This document shows positions 43,247-52,274 of a DNA stretch of 64,000 nt, in pieces (position 1 is the stretch's first letter; each line of letters begins with the position of its first letter). The position numbers and the translations under genes were made by a program. The notes beneath the pieces were generated by a model. That model did not search any database, had not been told where the DNA came from, and was given only the letters and a program-made list of their open reading frames with translations. Source of the stretch: CAYJLB01 sp964370845 (GTDB lineage Bacteria; Bacillota; Clostridia; Oscillospirales; Ruminococcaceae); NCBI GenBank assembly GCA_964370845.1, contig CAYJLB010000006.1, positions 1 through 64,000 of the forward strand, written 5' to 3'.

Positions 43247-44008
43247 CTATTTTGACTCAGTTACTTCAACATTAAAGCTCATGTCTTCCAAGTCTTTTTT
43301 CAACTCATAAGCACGTTCTTTTTCTAAAGAAAATGCAGTTGCAACAATGTCATATTTTTTCTCAACACCCGCATCAACACTTGGTTTCAGGTTGTTTCTA
43401 CCTGCTGCACGAATCATTTTCGGATAGTCTACATAACAATAATCTGTGTCTGTTTCGGTAGAAATTCCGTCAATTCTAGCAGTCCAACTATTCTGCCAAA
43501 CTTGATAAATTTTGCACTGTGTGGGCTTGATATTTTCAACTCTTGCACAAGCGATTGCAAATCTACTTTGAACTTTTTCGTCCAAATGAGTAGCAAAAAA
43601 GCTGTCAAAAGAGTAAATTCCTGCCCAAAAGCCTGCTTTTTCAAGAGTTTCGCAAAAAGCATAAGTGATATCAGTACATTCCTGTTTCGATAAAGGAACG
43701 TGAACTTTATCCTCAATATCAAAATATATCGGATATTCAAACTGCCTATCACCTAGTATTTTTATACAAAAATTTGCTTCTCTCACAGCGTCTTCAGGCG
43801 TAATTGCATAAGAATAATGATACGCTCCTAAAGGCATTCCAGCAGCAGTTGCATTTTCATAGTTGTTATAAAATTGGCTGTCAATCTGATTTGGAGTTTC
43901 ACGACCGTAACCGTCACGAATTATCGCGAACTCAATACCAGCATTTTTCACCTTTGCCCAATCTATAACACCGTTGTGTTTTGATACATCTATGCCAAAT
44001 CTTTCCAT
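43247..44008 (-). CDS. Phage endolysin, GH25 lysozyme
   Basis: Cuts the beta-1,4 bond between N-acetylmuramic acid and N-acetylglucosamine. About 253 residues: the GH25 core (MERFGIDVSKHNGVIDW, AIIRDGYG, IYFDIEDK with the catalytic acids, AGIYSFDSFF) and a short C-terminal extension (about 215-253) that might bind the wall or holin. The ATG at 44008 begins at the conserved residues but has a weak ribosome binding site. A GTG at 44056 gives a longer frame. GAGGTG better serves a three-codon mini-ORF between them (see findings). No signal peptide, so release depends on the holin. Confidence 0.88.
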   Translation of the reverse strand: MERFGIDVSKHNGVIDWAKVKNAGIEFAIIRDGYGRETPNQIDSQFYNNYENATAAGMPLGAYHYSYAITPEDAVREANFCIKILGDRQFEYPIYFDIEDKVHVPLSKQECTDITYAFCETLEKAGFWAGIYSFDSFFATHLDEKVQSRFAIACARVENIKPTQCKIYQVWQNSWTARIDGISTETDTDYCYVDYPKMIRAAGRNNLKPSVDAGVEKKYDIVATAFSLEKERAYELKKDLEDMSFNVEVTESK

Positions 44009-44119
44009 AATAAGGCTCGTAGTTTTGTATAATCTAACAAAACATGAGCTTTTCACCTCACTTAAATAAACTTAGCTTCCCTACTGTAGCATATGTTTCA
44101 CAAAGGAAAATGTTACAAC

Positions 44120-44407
44120 CTATTCCCCACGATGACTTCTTTGCTGAGTACTTTTTTCTTCTGTTTCACTTTTGACTTTTTCCCGTTTTATCATCGCTAA
44201 AGCAACCAATTCTGAAGCAAAAAAGGTAAAAAAACAGGCTGTCAAAGTTGACGAAATCTCATAAAAGCCCATAAATTGCAATAAAAAAGCACCGCTTGTG
44301 TACAAAATTACGCAGGTAAGCGAAATAAAAACAACATAATCAGAAAAATGCTTTTTCCTCTTTGTTTTCTTTACTTTTGTAGCAACTAATTTGTATTTCC
44401 TTTCCAT
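44120..44407 (-). CDS. Small membrane protein in the phage module
   Basis: A 95-residue protein with a basic N-terminus, two membrane helices (about 25-47 and 51-72) and a charged C-terminus (KVKSETEEKSTQQ). It lies between the tail-associated genes and the endolysin, where holin-like or phage accessory membrane genes are common. No family is recognised. Confidence 0.5.
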   Translation of the reverse strand: MERKYKLVATKVKKTKRKKHFSDYVVFISLTCVILYTSGAFLLQFMGFYEISSTLTACFFTFFASELVALAMIKREKVKSETEEKSTQQRSHRGE

Positions 44408-44436
44408 ATAAACTCCTATTATGTATTTTTCATGAA

Positions 44437-44967
44437 TTAAATAAATAATAATTCTTTTACAAGTTCTGAATCTTCCATAGCATTAATCTGAATTTTCAAT
44501 GAATTAAACTTCGACATTTGTTCAGCAATATAGCTAAAACAAGCATTATAAATTTCAATAAATTCGTTAGATGTTAACATAGCAAAATACTCACCATCTG
44601 CCTGAAAATATACATCTAAACCAATTTGAGCAAGCCCAAAATTCCTAATTAAATTCATTTGATTATCCGAAGTTAGGCTATAATGCTTTCCTTTGAAATC
44701 AATCCCTAAAGCAATTTTCTCATTACAAGCAGCGTAAAGCTCGTCAATTTTAAGCTTTTTCAATTCATCTAACGGCAATTTTGCTTCTTGAATATCGATT
44801 AGATTACCATTTTCATCTTCAATATAAACAATATTACTGTTTAATGAATTAGTTATTTTATTTGCTAAAAAACTTCCGTCAGGAATTACATATTTTGCAA
44901 CTCCTGTCCAGTCAGTTTTCGGAAAATCGCTGTTACTTAAAATCGTATAGTCACTGGTAATTATCAT
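44437..44967 (-). CDS. Tail-associated phage protein, DUF4376-like
   Basis: A 176-residue protein. The N-terminal half is variable; the C-terminal part (LYAACNEKIALGIDFKGKHYSLTSDNQ) resembles DUF4376, often found next to tail-fibre genes in Firmicute phages. It may help tail-fibre assembly or be a fibre tip. No signal or membrane segment. It follows the baseplate gene. Confidence 0.55.
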   Translation of the reverse strand: MIITSDYTILSNSDFPKTDWTGVAKYVIPDGSFLANKITNSLNSNIVYIEDENGNLIDIQEAKLPLDELKKLKIDELYAACNEKIALGIDFKGKHYSLTSDNQMNLIRNFGLAQIGLDVYFQADGEYFAMLTSNEFIEIYNACFSYIAEQMSKFNSLKIQINAMEDSELVKELLFI

Positions 44968-45003
44968 AATTTCACACTCTCTTTCTTTTAAAAAATTGGT
45001 TAT

Positions 45004-45999
45004 TTATACCGAACCAATAATATTCATACTAAAATCCATGTATGTATCTCCGCCAGTACTCGCACTCATTTTTAATTGTCCGTTAGTTGGAACAGTTAGG
45101 TGACAAAGATAGAGATATAACGTTGTGGTCGATATGGCAACACAGTCGGAACTAGCATTTCTACTTGAATTTATTACAGTTTTATTATTAAAACTAATAT
45201 TGCAACCTTTACGCAAGTTTATCAAAATTAGGACTGGTTTTCCCCAAAATTTCGAATTAACAGTGTAAGTTGTGGTGTATGAAGATGAAGATGTGTAGCA
45301 GTTTAAAGTTTGGAGATAATACTCAGAAGCTGACGGAATCCAGCTTGCCCCGTTAAACTTTAACGATGCACCTGTCGATACAGCTGACTCTGCTATAGGA
45401 AATCCAAGTATTTTATTGGCTTGTATGTCAAAATCAGCTGTTCCAAGCTCATTTTTCATATCTTCAAGCATCTGTGAAACTTCCACAACATCTGCTTTTT
45501 CTGCCCACATAAATTCGTCAGAGCTTAAAGCTCCAGCATAGCCACAAATGGTTGTATCACCTCTAGTGTCAACAATTATTAAGTCAGTAATTTCAGTTAA
45601 ACCGTTTGTTACTGGGACTTTTGCAATGATTATGTCATAAATATTACCATCACGCATAGGCTCTGTGAAAGACTGTCCAAGCTGCCCTACTACGTTAAAA
45701 CACTGAATTTTTTCCTCCCCAACAGTGAGGTCTAACCGAATGATTATGGTATCAACTCTGTCCAAAATTCCGTCTGCTTGTGGCAACTCAAAGGTTAAAG
45801 TATTTTCAATTTGGAAGGAATGTCCGTTTATCCAACCTCTACCAGGGCTAACTGCGACTGACATATTTCCGTTAGCGGTTACCTTGCAGAAATTTTTGTC
45901 AGCAATTACCCCGTTTCTCATAATGTTTTTGTTAGTTTCGACGAAATCGATTGCAGAATAACTTTTTCCGTCGAAGAATTGGCTTCTTAATTCAGCCAT
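45004..45999 (-). CDS. Phage baseplate or receptor-binding protein
   Basis: A 331-residue protein. The N-terminal portion (RSQFFDGKSYSAIDF, VSPGRGWINGHSF) resembles baseplate upper proteins of siphoviruses. The C-terminal part (after 200) is Ser/Thr/Asn-rich and beta-strand-like, as in receptor-binding tips. It lies in tail order after the tail-tip gene. Likely contacts the host surface. Confidence 0.65.
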   Translation of the reverse strand: MAELRSQFFDGKSYSAIDFVETNKNIMRNGVIADKNFCKVTANGNMSVAVSPGRGWINGHSFQIENTLTFELPQADGILDRVDTIIIRLDLTVGEEKIQCFNVVGQLGQSFTEPMRDGNIYDIIIAKVPVTNGLTEITDLIIVDTRGDTTICGYAGALSSDEFMWAEKADVVEVSQMLEDMKNELGTADFDIQANKILGFPIAESAVSTGASLKFNGASWIPSASEYYLQTLNCYTSSSSYTTTYTVNSKFWGKPVLILINLRKGCNISFNNKTVINSSRNASSDCVAISTTTLYLYLCHLTVPTNGQLKMSASTGGDTYMDFSMNIIGSV

Positions 46000-46016
46000 A
46001 ATTTCTCACGCCTTTC

Positions 46017-47036
46017 TTAATTTAAATTTTCAGCAGTAAAAGTAGGAACTAAAGTATTATTTTCATTATCATAATATTCAGTTAACTTTGAAACCCGCAT
46101 AGATAAAGACTTTTTCCACTTTTTATTTTCAACAGTAACAATATCACCTAAAGAACATTTCAAGTTATTAATTTGAAAAATTGGAACATCGCCAAAGAAT
46201 TTTTCAGTTGGAACACTATATTTTTCATATATTTTATTTTTTAATTTATTCATAGATAAAACATAATTTAAATAAGTAACCCCATCAACCCTGTAAGTTT
46301 CATCAGTAACAGAAACAAACTCCTCAAATCTCCTCAAACCGCTTCCGTTTTCAATGGAAAAAACAGGAACTTCGCTGTAGGTAACATTCGCACCAATTTC
46401 AACTCTCCCATAAACAGTGTTTTTGCTTCCTCCGACGTCGAAATCATAGCGAGCGTTATGCAAGTTTTCAAAATTATCCGAAAAAATCACCATGCCACCG
46501 CTTCCGCTCAACTTACTTTTGTCAGCTCCCTCATAGCAGGATAAAAGTATTTTTCTTGAAGCCTTATCAATTTCAGTCTTAATTCCAAATCCGTTTACCT
46601 TCCCCAAATTCAGTATATTTTCACCAAGATTATCCCCATAATTAACAGTTGAACTATCTATTTCAACCATTTTCTCATCAACAATTAAATTAGAAATCCC
46701 TCTTAAATTTCCTTCGATAAGGTCCTTCAAATTCGATGCAGTGGAATTTGCAACCCTTTGTCCTAAAAATCCTTGAAATAACTTTCCTGAAACTTGAATA
46801 ACATCACCATTTTTCTTATCGTTTTCAACAGTAATTTTAGTAATATAGCCAATTTCATTGGTATCACCTTTAACGATGCAATTATACAATTCTAGCAACT
46901 TTAAGTTGTTTTCAGTTCCAGGTGCATTAAGTTTAAACTCACCAAAATCATCAAAAGCGCTCTCCCAAATCAACCATTCAAACTGGTCAACAATTCCAAG
47001 TGCAACGAGATTTTCATTGTAAATTGTTAAATACAA
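46017..47036 (-). CDS. Siphovirus tail-tip protein (ReqiPepy6 Gp37-like)
   Basis: A 339-residue protein with the opening MYLTIYNENLVALGIVDQFE and a later SKNTVYGRVE segment characteristic of Gp37-like tail proteins. It has strand-rich folds of the hub type. It lies after the distal tail gene, its usual position, and would form the tail tip or connect to the fibre. Confidence 0.75.
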   Translation of the reverse strand: MYLTIYNENLVALGIVDQFEWLIWESAFDDFGEFKLNAPGTENNLKLLELYNCIVKGDTNEIGYITKITVENDKKNGDVIQVSGKLFQGFLGQRVANSTASNLKDLIEGNLRGISNLIVDEKMVEIDSSTVNYGDNLGENILNLGKVNGFGIKTEIDKASRKILLSCYEGADKSKLSGSGGMVIFSDNFENLHNARYDFDVGGSKNTVYGRVEIGANVTYSEVPVFSIENGSGLRRFEEFVSVTDETYRVDGVTYLNYVLSMNKLKNKIYEKYSVPTEKFFGDVPIFQINNLKCSLGDIVTVENKKWKKSLSMRVSKLTEYYDNENNTLVPTFTAENLN

Positions 47037-47087
47037 AGCATCACCTCTTTTGTAAATTTAATTAAATTATTAACTTTTGATTAATAA

Positions 47088-47906
47088 TTATAATCCTGTG
47101 AATACATTTTCCCATTTTAAGGTTGTCTTTAACCCACCAACATTCATATCAGCATCATATTTCAAGTAATTATCTCCGTTGTAAAGGCCAAAAAATACGA
47201 ATTCAGGGTCAATCAAATCGAATATATCACTTTCCAAATTTCCGCTAATTTTTTTAATAGATTTCTGTCCAATTCCAGTGTTTATGACAACCTTTTCACC
47301 CGCATTAATCCTAACATTCACCTTCATTTTTTCATAAGTGTTAACGTTCATAATCGACGGATTTTCCAAGGTAGAAATTGCTGTAAATTCGATTATTGGA
47401 TAGACTGTAACCGCCGCACTGTTCACAAAATTTTCCACAGCAACGTTATTTCTTTCACCAAATTTAAACTCTCCATGAAATGTAAAAGGAAAGGAAAATC
47501 TTGGCATAACAGCAGCAATAACCTGTTGAGAAGATTGAATTTTCTTGAAATATGGGTCAGGACACACTATTTCAACTTGTATATTATCACTATTTTCAAC
47601 AGTATAATTATAGGATATTTTGTTAATATGTCCATATATTTTCACTTCATCTTTATAAAGTGTCCCTGACGAACCAAGGGAAAATACTAACCTTTCACGC
47701 TCACTTTCATTGCTGGAAAACAACTTCAAATTCAACTTAATTACCCTCTGAGGAATTTGTGAAGAAATGTAAGTAGCACCATCGTAACCAGCAGTAGAAA
47801 GAGTATTAATTTTCCTATTGAAATCAAACCCCTCCACAGAAACAGTTTTTGTATTGGTTAAAAAATCAAACATATTCCCCGCATCACTAATCCAATATAG
47901 TTTCAA
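47088..47906 (-). CDS. Distal tail protein, Sipho_tail family
   Basis: A 272-residue protein with the family's N-terminus (KLYWISDAGNMFDF, SVEGFDFNRKINTLS) and a middle segment (YFKKIQSSQ) that separates the N-terminal ring domain from the C-terminal domain. In siphoviruses it lies at the tail end behind the tape measure protein. Here no tape measure gene precedes it. This is an unusual feature of the module. Confidence 0.8.
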   Translation of the reverse strand: MKLYWISDAGNMFDFLTNTKTVSVEGFDFNRKINTLSTAGYDGATYISSQIPQRVIKLNLKLFSSNESERERLVFSLGSSGTLYKDEVKIYGHINKISYNYTVENSDNIQVEIVCPDPYFKKIQSSQQVIAAVMPRFSFPFTFHGEFKFGERNNVAVENFVNSAAVTVYPIIEFTAISTLENPSIMNVNTYEKMKVNVRINAGEKVVINTGIGQKSIKKISGNLESDIFDLIDPEFVFFGLYNGDNYLKYDADMNVGGLKTTLKWENVFTGL

Positions 47907-47934
47907 ATTGTCACCACCTTTTGTATTTTGTTAA

Positions 47935-48345
47935 TTAATTATTTGTTTTAATAAAAAATATATTAAAACTTTGCTTGTAAATGTAAAAATCATCTTGAAA
48001 ACTATCAAAAAATGGAGCTTTTTTCTGTGTAATTTTCACCGCAAATTCGAAATAATTTTCTATGGAAGTAGCATTCTCTGAAATTAAAATCATAGCTTCA
48101 AACAGTTCCTTTTGAGCAACATTTTTACCAAGAATTTCAATTTCAAGATTAATTAATTCTTCTCCATTTATATATTTTTCAGCTACTTCACTGTTCACGA
48201 TTTTAGCAGAAAACCCTGCATTTAAAGGTAATTTGGGAGTAGTTTTAACTCCACAAATTTCAATAAATTTTTCAAAAACTTCAACCTGATTAATATAAAT
48301 CACCTCGTCTTTCATGATAAAATTTACATCTGCCTCATTGTCCAA
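47935..48345 (-). CDS. Probable tail-terminator or minor capsid protein
   Basis: A frame of up to 136 residues. The end (SFQDDFYIYKQSFNIFFIK) resembles the C-terminal strand of phage tail-terminator or minor capsid proteins, and its position after two connector genes fits. It overlaps the preceding gene by 22 bases if it starts at the TTG at 48345. An ATG at 48315 avoids the overlap but has no clear ribosome binding site. Identity is inferred from position. Confidence 0.5.
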   Translation of the reverse strand: MDNEADVNFIMKDEVIYINQVEVFEKFIEICGVKTTPKLPLNAGFSAKIVNSEVAEKYINGEELINLEIEILGKNVAQKELFEAMILISENATSIENYFEFAVKITQKKAPFFDSFQDDFYIYKQSFNIFFIKTNN

Positions 48346-48677
48346 TTTGACAGCCCAATTTCATAATGATGAATCGAATGTTCCGACAAAAGTGGCTTAA
48401 TTGAGCTAACATAAAAATTCGTATTGTTGTAAACGACCCTATCGCCAATTTCAAATTTAAAGTTTAGCGGAACACTATTCGAACAGTCATAATAAACAAT
48501 TGCACCAGGTGAAATTTGTCTATTATCACTGTTTTCACTAAATCTATCCAGTTGCTGAACTCGAACATTTTCTACTTCAACACCTTGATAATAATGAACC
48601 TCACCCCAAATATCCTCAAAAAGAACTTTGTAAACTGTAATACTTTCTTGGAGCAAATTTAATGGAATTGCTGACAA
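48324..48677 (-). CDS. Head-tail connector / minor capsid protein
   Basis: A 117-residue protein with ESITVYKVLFEDIWGEVHYYQGVEV and the ending HHYEIGLSN, which fit the minor-capsid-2 group of Firmicute phages, probably head-completion proteins. GGAGGGA precedes the ATG. It lies between the connector and the tail-terminator-like gene. Confidence 0.65.
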   Translation of the reverse strand: MSAIPLNLLQESITVYKVLFEDIWGEVHYYQGVEVENVRVQQLDRFSENSDNRQISPGAIVYYDCSNSVPLNFKFEIGDRVVYNNTNFYVSSIKPLLSEHSIHHYEIGLSNWTMRQM

Positions 48678-48712
48678 AACAATCCCTCCTTTTGATATTA
48701 TTTTTAATTATT

Positions 48713-49105
48713 TCATTTTTCAGAAACAATTCTACTGTAAAGCCCAGCACTCTCTAAATATGAGTAAATCATATAAGAAACATCCCCAACTACAGTACTA
48801 ACTTCGCTGGTTTCAGAGCTGTCTTTTGTATAGTTAAATTCACCAATTTTCATAGTTGAAAAGCTTGTAGATGTGTCAATTTTACTACCTCCACCTGCCA
48901 TAAAATCCACTTGGCAAGCAGTAGCCAAACGTACATATTCCCTCTGCCAATCTTCAACATTTTCAATTTTGTGTCCAATTTTATTCCCAGCAATGCTGTT
49001 AACAGCATAGGATGCAAACAGTGCAAGCCTTGCAAAATCGCCCTCTTGAACGCTTTCACCACGATATGTATTAACGTAATAATCGTAATCAATATAAGGA
49101 TTCAA
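48713..49105 (-). CDS. Phage head-tail connector protein
   Basis: A 130-residue protein with a helical N-terminus (YYVNTYRGESV, ALFASYAVNSIAG) and repeated helices, as in connector-1 proteins that bind under the portal. It follows the capsid gene directly. GAGAGGA precedes the start. Confidence 0.65.
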   Translation of the reverse strand: MNPYIDYDYYVNTYRGESVQEGDFARLALFASYAVNSIAGNKIGHKIENVEDWQREYVRLATACQVDFMAGGGSKIDTSTSFSTMKIGEFNYTKDSSETSEVSTVVGDVSYMIYSYLESAGLYSRIVSEK

Positions 49106-49129
49106 ATTAATTTTCTCCTCTCAAAAATA

Positions 49130-49166
49130 GTTAAAAAATCATTCGGGCAGAATTAACTACCCGAAT
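49130..49166 (-). terminator. Intrinsic terminator or attenuator after the capsid gene
   Basis: On the minus strand ATTCGGG / CCCGAAT with a 12-base loop is followed by GATTTTTT. It lies between the capsid stop and the connector gene, as attenuators do in phages that need much more capsid than connector. Confidence 0.65.
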
Positions 49167-49189
49167 TAAATTTTTATAAATTAAGTAAA

Positions 49190-50257
49190 TTATTTACCAA
49201 TATAATAGCCTACACAATTTACTTTTCCAGACACAATTCCAACTACCTCAACAATTTCTCCAAGGTGTAATTCTACCTCTGAACCTGAAGTTATTGCAGT
49301 ACCATCACTGTAACTTTCACCAAAAATAGCCGATGTACTTGGGTTAATTTTGTACTTATATGTCATACCAGAAGTTCCACCAGAAATTGTAAGTGCAACT
49401 TTGTCATCTGCCCCCTTAACACCCGTTAAAGCAAGTGCTGAAGGCGAGTAAACCGCACGAATTGCCTGTGAACGAAGGACTTTATGATCGTAAACTGAAC
49501 GTCCTTGAACAGCAGAAGCCCCAATAAATTTACCTGAAGATGACAAATCTTGTAAATGAACAGGAACTTTGAACTCAGAAGCCCTAGTTGCAAAGCGTGG
49601 GTGCCCAGCAATCATCACAAGGTTCGCAGTTTCATCGTTCCATTCGATAACCTTAAATCCAGCGATTTTACCCAAAACGCCTTCGCTGATTACCTCGTCC
49701 CCAAGCTCAGAAGCCTTGATAAATTCAGGCGCAGACAGGATTAGAGCCATGGTGTCAGCAGTCACGAGCAAAAATCTTTTTCCGTCATTTGGCACGTTCA
49801 ATTTTGACATTTGAGTGCGAAGTTCAACAATTTTTGAGTAAATATTGTCCTTGTCAAGAGTGGAAACGTTAGTAGTTTCAGCCCCAGCAAGCAGAGTAAT
49901 TCCACCGTCTTTATCAATTTCCCTCGCTAAAGAATATGACGCCGACTCAAGTCTTTCCGCCACAATTGAGTCAGGAACAACGCTAGCCTCATACCCGTCA
50001 ATAATCTCGTTAACCGCTTTATCCTTAGAGATAATCATGGTTTCGTAAGCAGTTGTAGAAGCCCCGGCAGTGATTCCATTTGCAATATCGTAGTCAGAAA
50101 CTTCCACTTCTACATCACGAACAGGAATTTTTACCGACCCATTCGCCGCAAGCCCCTCATAGTCATTGTTAAAAACAACGCCGTCCTTTAAAACAAGCTC
50201 TTTTCGTAATTTCGCCATTACAAGTTGTGAATATTTTTCATTTTCGTAGTTATACAT
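49190..50257 (-). CDS. Phage major capsid protein
   Basis: A 355-residue protein whose order (scaffold before, connector after) and body fit a phage coat: VFNNDYEGLAANGSVKIPV, RLESASYSLAREIDKDG and the VEWND-like GFKVIEWNDETA strands. The end (from about 280, VALTISGGTSGMTYKYKI) looks like a surface Ig-like domain of the type that decorates some capsids. ATG at 50257 follows AAAGGA; the longer frame adds eight residues. No N-terminal prohead cleavage motif is evident. Confidence 0.8.
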   Translation of the reverse strand: MYNYENEKYSQLVMAKLRKELVLKDGVVFNNDYEGLAANGSVKIPVRDVEVEVSDYDIANGITAGASTTAYETMIISKDKAVNEIIDGYEASVVPDSIVAERLESASYSLAREIDKDGGITLLAGAETTNVSTLDKDNIYSKIVELRTQMSKLNVPNDGKRFLLVTADTMALILSAPEFIKASELGDEVISEGVLGKIAGFKVIEWNDETANLVMIAGHPRFATRASEFKVPVHLQDLSSSGKFIGASAVQGRSVYDHKVLRSQAIRAVYSPSALALTGVKGADDKVALTISGGTSGMTYKYKINPSTSAIFGESYSDGTAITSGSEVELHLGEIVEVVGIVSGKVNCVGYYIGK

Positions 50258-50321
50258 ATTAAATTTTCCTTTCAGTTTCAAATAATAATTTTTTGTTAAT
50301 TGGTTCGCATAAATAATTTAA

Positions 50322-50780
50322 CTAGTAGTTCTTAATTTCAGGATTTCTTTTTAAAAATTCTTCTTCCACCCCACTAAGATCTAGCTTTACGCTTTGAGAT
50401 TTTCGCCCAGTGTTTCTAGCAATTTTTGGCTTAGAAACAAAATTTGGATACTTTTCGATGACAGTTTCAAATGCTTTTTCAACATCAAAACCTAAAGAGC
50501 AATAATGCTTAACAAGCACAGCAACATCAGCTTCAACCCTTGCTGAAACCGCATTAACTCGAGAAAGTTCAGCAATTTTCTCCTCAACAGTTTCAATTTC
50601 AAAAGGCGGTTCATCATCAAAATCTTCACCATTTTCTTCAGAATAATCTAAAACTTCACCTCCCCCATCTTCAGAAAAATCTGGAATATCTTCCTCGTAA
50701 AGAATTTCATCGGAGGAGATATTTTCTTGATTTTCAAAATTTTCAAGCTTTTCATCAGAAATAATCTCATTCTCGTCCAT
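50322..50780 (-). CDS. Probable phage scaffolding protein
   Basis: A 152-residue protein with a very acidic, disordered first half (about 1-70, many Asp/Glu) and a helical, basic second half (VEKAFETVIEKYP, IARNTGRKSQSVKL). It lies between portal and capsid, the standard scaffold location. AGAAAGGA precedes the ATG. The assignment rests on composition and position. Confidence 0.65.
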   Translation of the reverse strand: MDENEIISDEKLENFENQENISSDEILYEEDIPDFSEDGGGEVLDYSEENGEDFDDEPPFEIETVEEKIAELSRVNAVSARVEADVAVLVKHYCSLGFDVEKAFETVIEKYPNFVSKPKIARNTGRKSQSVKLDLSGVEEEFLKRNPEIKNY

Positions 50781-50855
50781 TAAAATCTTCCTTTCTCAAA
50801 GTTTATATGTAAGAACAAAAAGTTCCAACTTTGTTAATTTTGCACAATTAATACA

Positions 50856-52247
50856 CTAATTTTCAGTGATAATTTTCGATAATTCACTTTCAGCAAAATC
50901 AGAATTACACTTTTCAATGTTTCGAATAGCAGAAGTTTTTGACCTCAAACCCGCCTGAACTAAGCGAATATTGTTTGTAATGTTAGTGTTATCGTCAACA
51001 ATGATATTGTCAAAAAAGTTAACTGAAACGGAATATTCCCTGTTTTCAAGATAATTAAGCCCAATTCCAAGTTTTATAAGGCCATTAATGACATTTTTTA
51101 GGGATTTTTCAAATGTGTTTTTGTACATTTTAACAGTGCGCATTGTCTTGTGGTCAGCCGAAATTATTTCAGTAGCAGTCTTAATTGACCTGCTGTCATC
51201 AATCGAAAAAGCAGCAGGAGAAATCCCAACTTGAAAAGCCAAAATTTTCAAAAGTGCAGTAATCGCCTTAATATGCTCGTCAATTCTCAACTCAGTGGTG
51301 TTGTCTTTGATGTTCAAATCGTTGTCCTCATCGCATTTTAAAGCCACATAAACTTCATCATCAGGGTCAAAATATCGTGTTGTAACTCCACTTTCAGGGT
51401 CAACAACCGTCCTAACACAAGCGGAAGGAACAATAATTCGCTTTTTCCCCAAAACAAATTCTCTTGTCAAACTGTCGAAAGCTATATCAAGTGCTTGCAA
51501 TGTATCTTTTGCAGCAGAAAAAATTGAAATCCCCAAAGGACAATCATAGTCCAAGAAATTTCCCCCATTAGTGGAAAAGCAGGTAAACATTGAAATTTTG
51601 TCGCCAAAATCATAAGCAACACTTTCAGGCAATTCCCCATAAAATTGTGATAAAGGAATTTCCTTTCCTAAAGCGAATTTGCTGTCACTCTTGTGTAATT
51701 TGAAAGCAACTTTAGGCACATTTTCCTCGTAATAATGGTGCTCAACAAGGGTAAAAAAGTTGTCATTTACAAAGGTCCTAGCGAGAAAAACTCCCTCAAA
51801 AACTCCCCCCGAATTCCAAGCGAGAGGGATAAAATTCCCGCCCTCAACGTAATCAATTGAAGGAAATCCGTCCTCAGCATAAACTTTTAAAACCCCATTT
51901 CCCATTGCAAAAACCTGTGTCAAGAACCGTGGAAACTGCTCCCAAAAAGAGTTTTCCTCAAGCACTTGTGTAACAAAAGCCTCTGCTAAAGGGTCGTCAA
52001 CGGAAATTTTCAACCCCTCCGAAAAAATCAAAGCTGAAAATTCTTCAGCAAGAACTTTTCCAGCGTTCATAAGAAACATTTTTCGTTTCCCACCGCCCGA
52101 ATAAAGCCCACCTTTTTTAACCTGTCGCCAAGGAGGATTTCCAGCAAAAATTTCTCTACAAACCTCCATTTCACCCTGTTGATTTTTCAGATTTTCGTAA
52201 GCATTTTCAGAATAATTTTCTAAAACTTCCCGAAAAAAACTTTTCAT
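50856..52247 (-). CDS. Phage portal protein, SPP1 gp6-like
   Basis: A 463-residue protein that forms the dodecameric DNA entry gate of the capsid. FREVLENYSENAYENLKNQ, VLKVYAEDGFPSIDYVEGG and ILAFQVGISPAAFSIDD are typical portal regions. ATG at 52247 follows AGAAAGGA. It lies between the terminase large subunit and the scaffold. Full length for this family. Confidence 0.85.
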   Translation of the reverse strand: MKSFFREVLENYSENAYENLKNQQGEMEVCREIFAGNPPWRQVKKGGLYSGGGKRKMFLMNAGKVLAEEFSALIFSEGLKISVDDPLAEAFVTQVLEENSFWEQFPRFLTQVFAMGNGVLKVYAEDGFPSIDYVEGGNFIPLAWNSGGVFEGVFLARTFVNDNFFTLVEHHYYEENVPKVAFKLHKSDSKFALGKEIPLSQFYGELPESVAYDFGDKISMFTCFSTNGGNFLDYDCPLGISIFSAAKDTLQALDIAFDSLTREFVLGKKRIIVPSACVRTVVDPESGVTTRYFDPDDEVYVALKCDEDNDLNIKDNTTELRIDEHIKAITALLKILAFQVGISPAAFSIDDSRSIKTATEIISADHKTMRTVKMYKNTFEKSLKNVINGLIKLGIGLNYLENREYSVSVNFFDNIIVDDNTNITNNIRLVQAGLRSKTSAIRNIEKCNSDFAESELSKIITEN

Positions 52248-52274
52248 AATAACCATTCCTTTCTGTATTTATTG

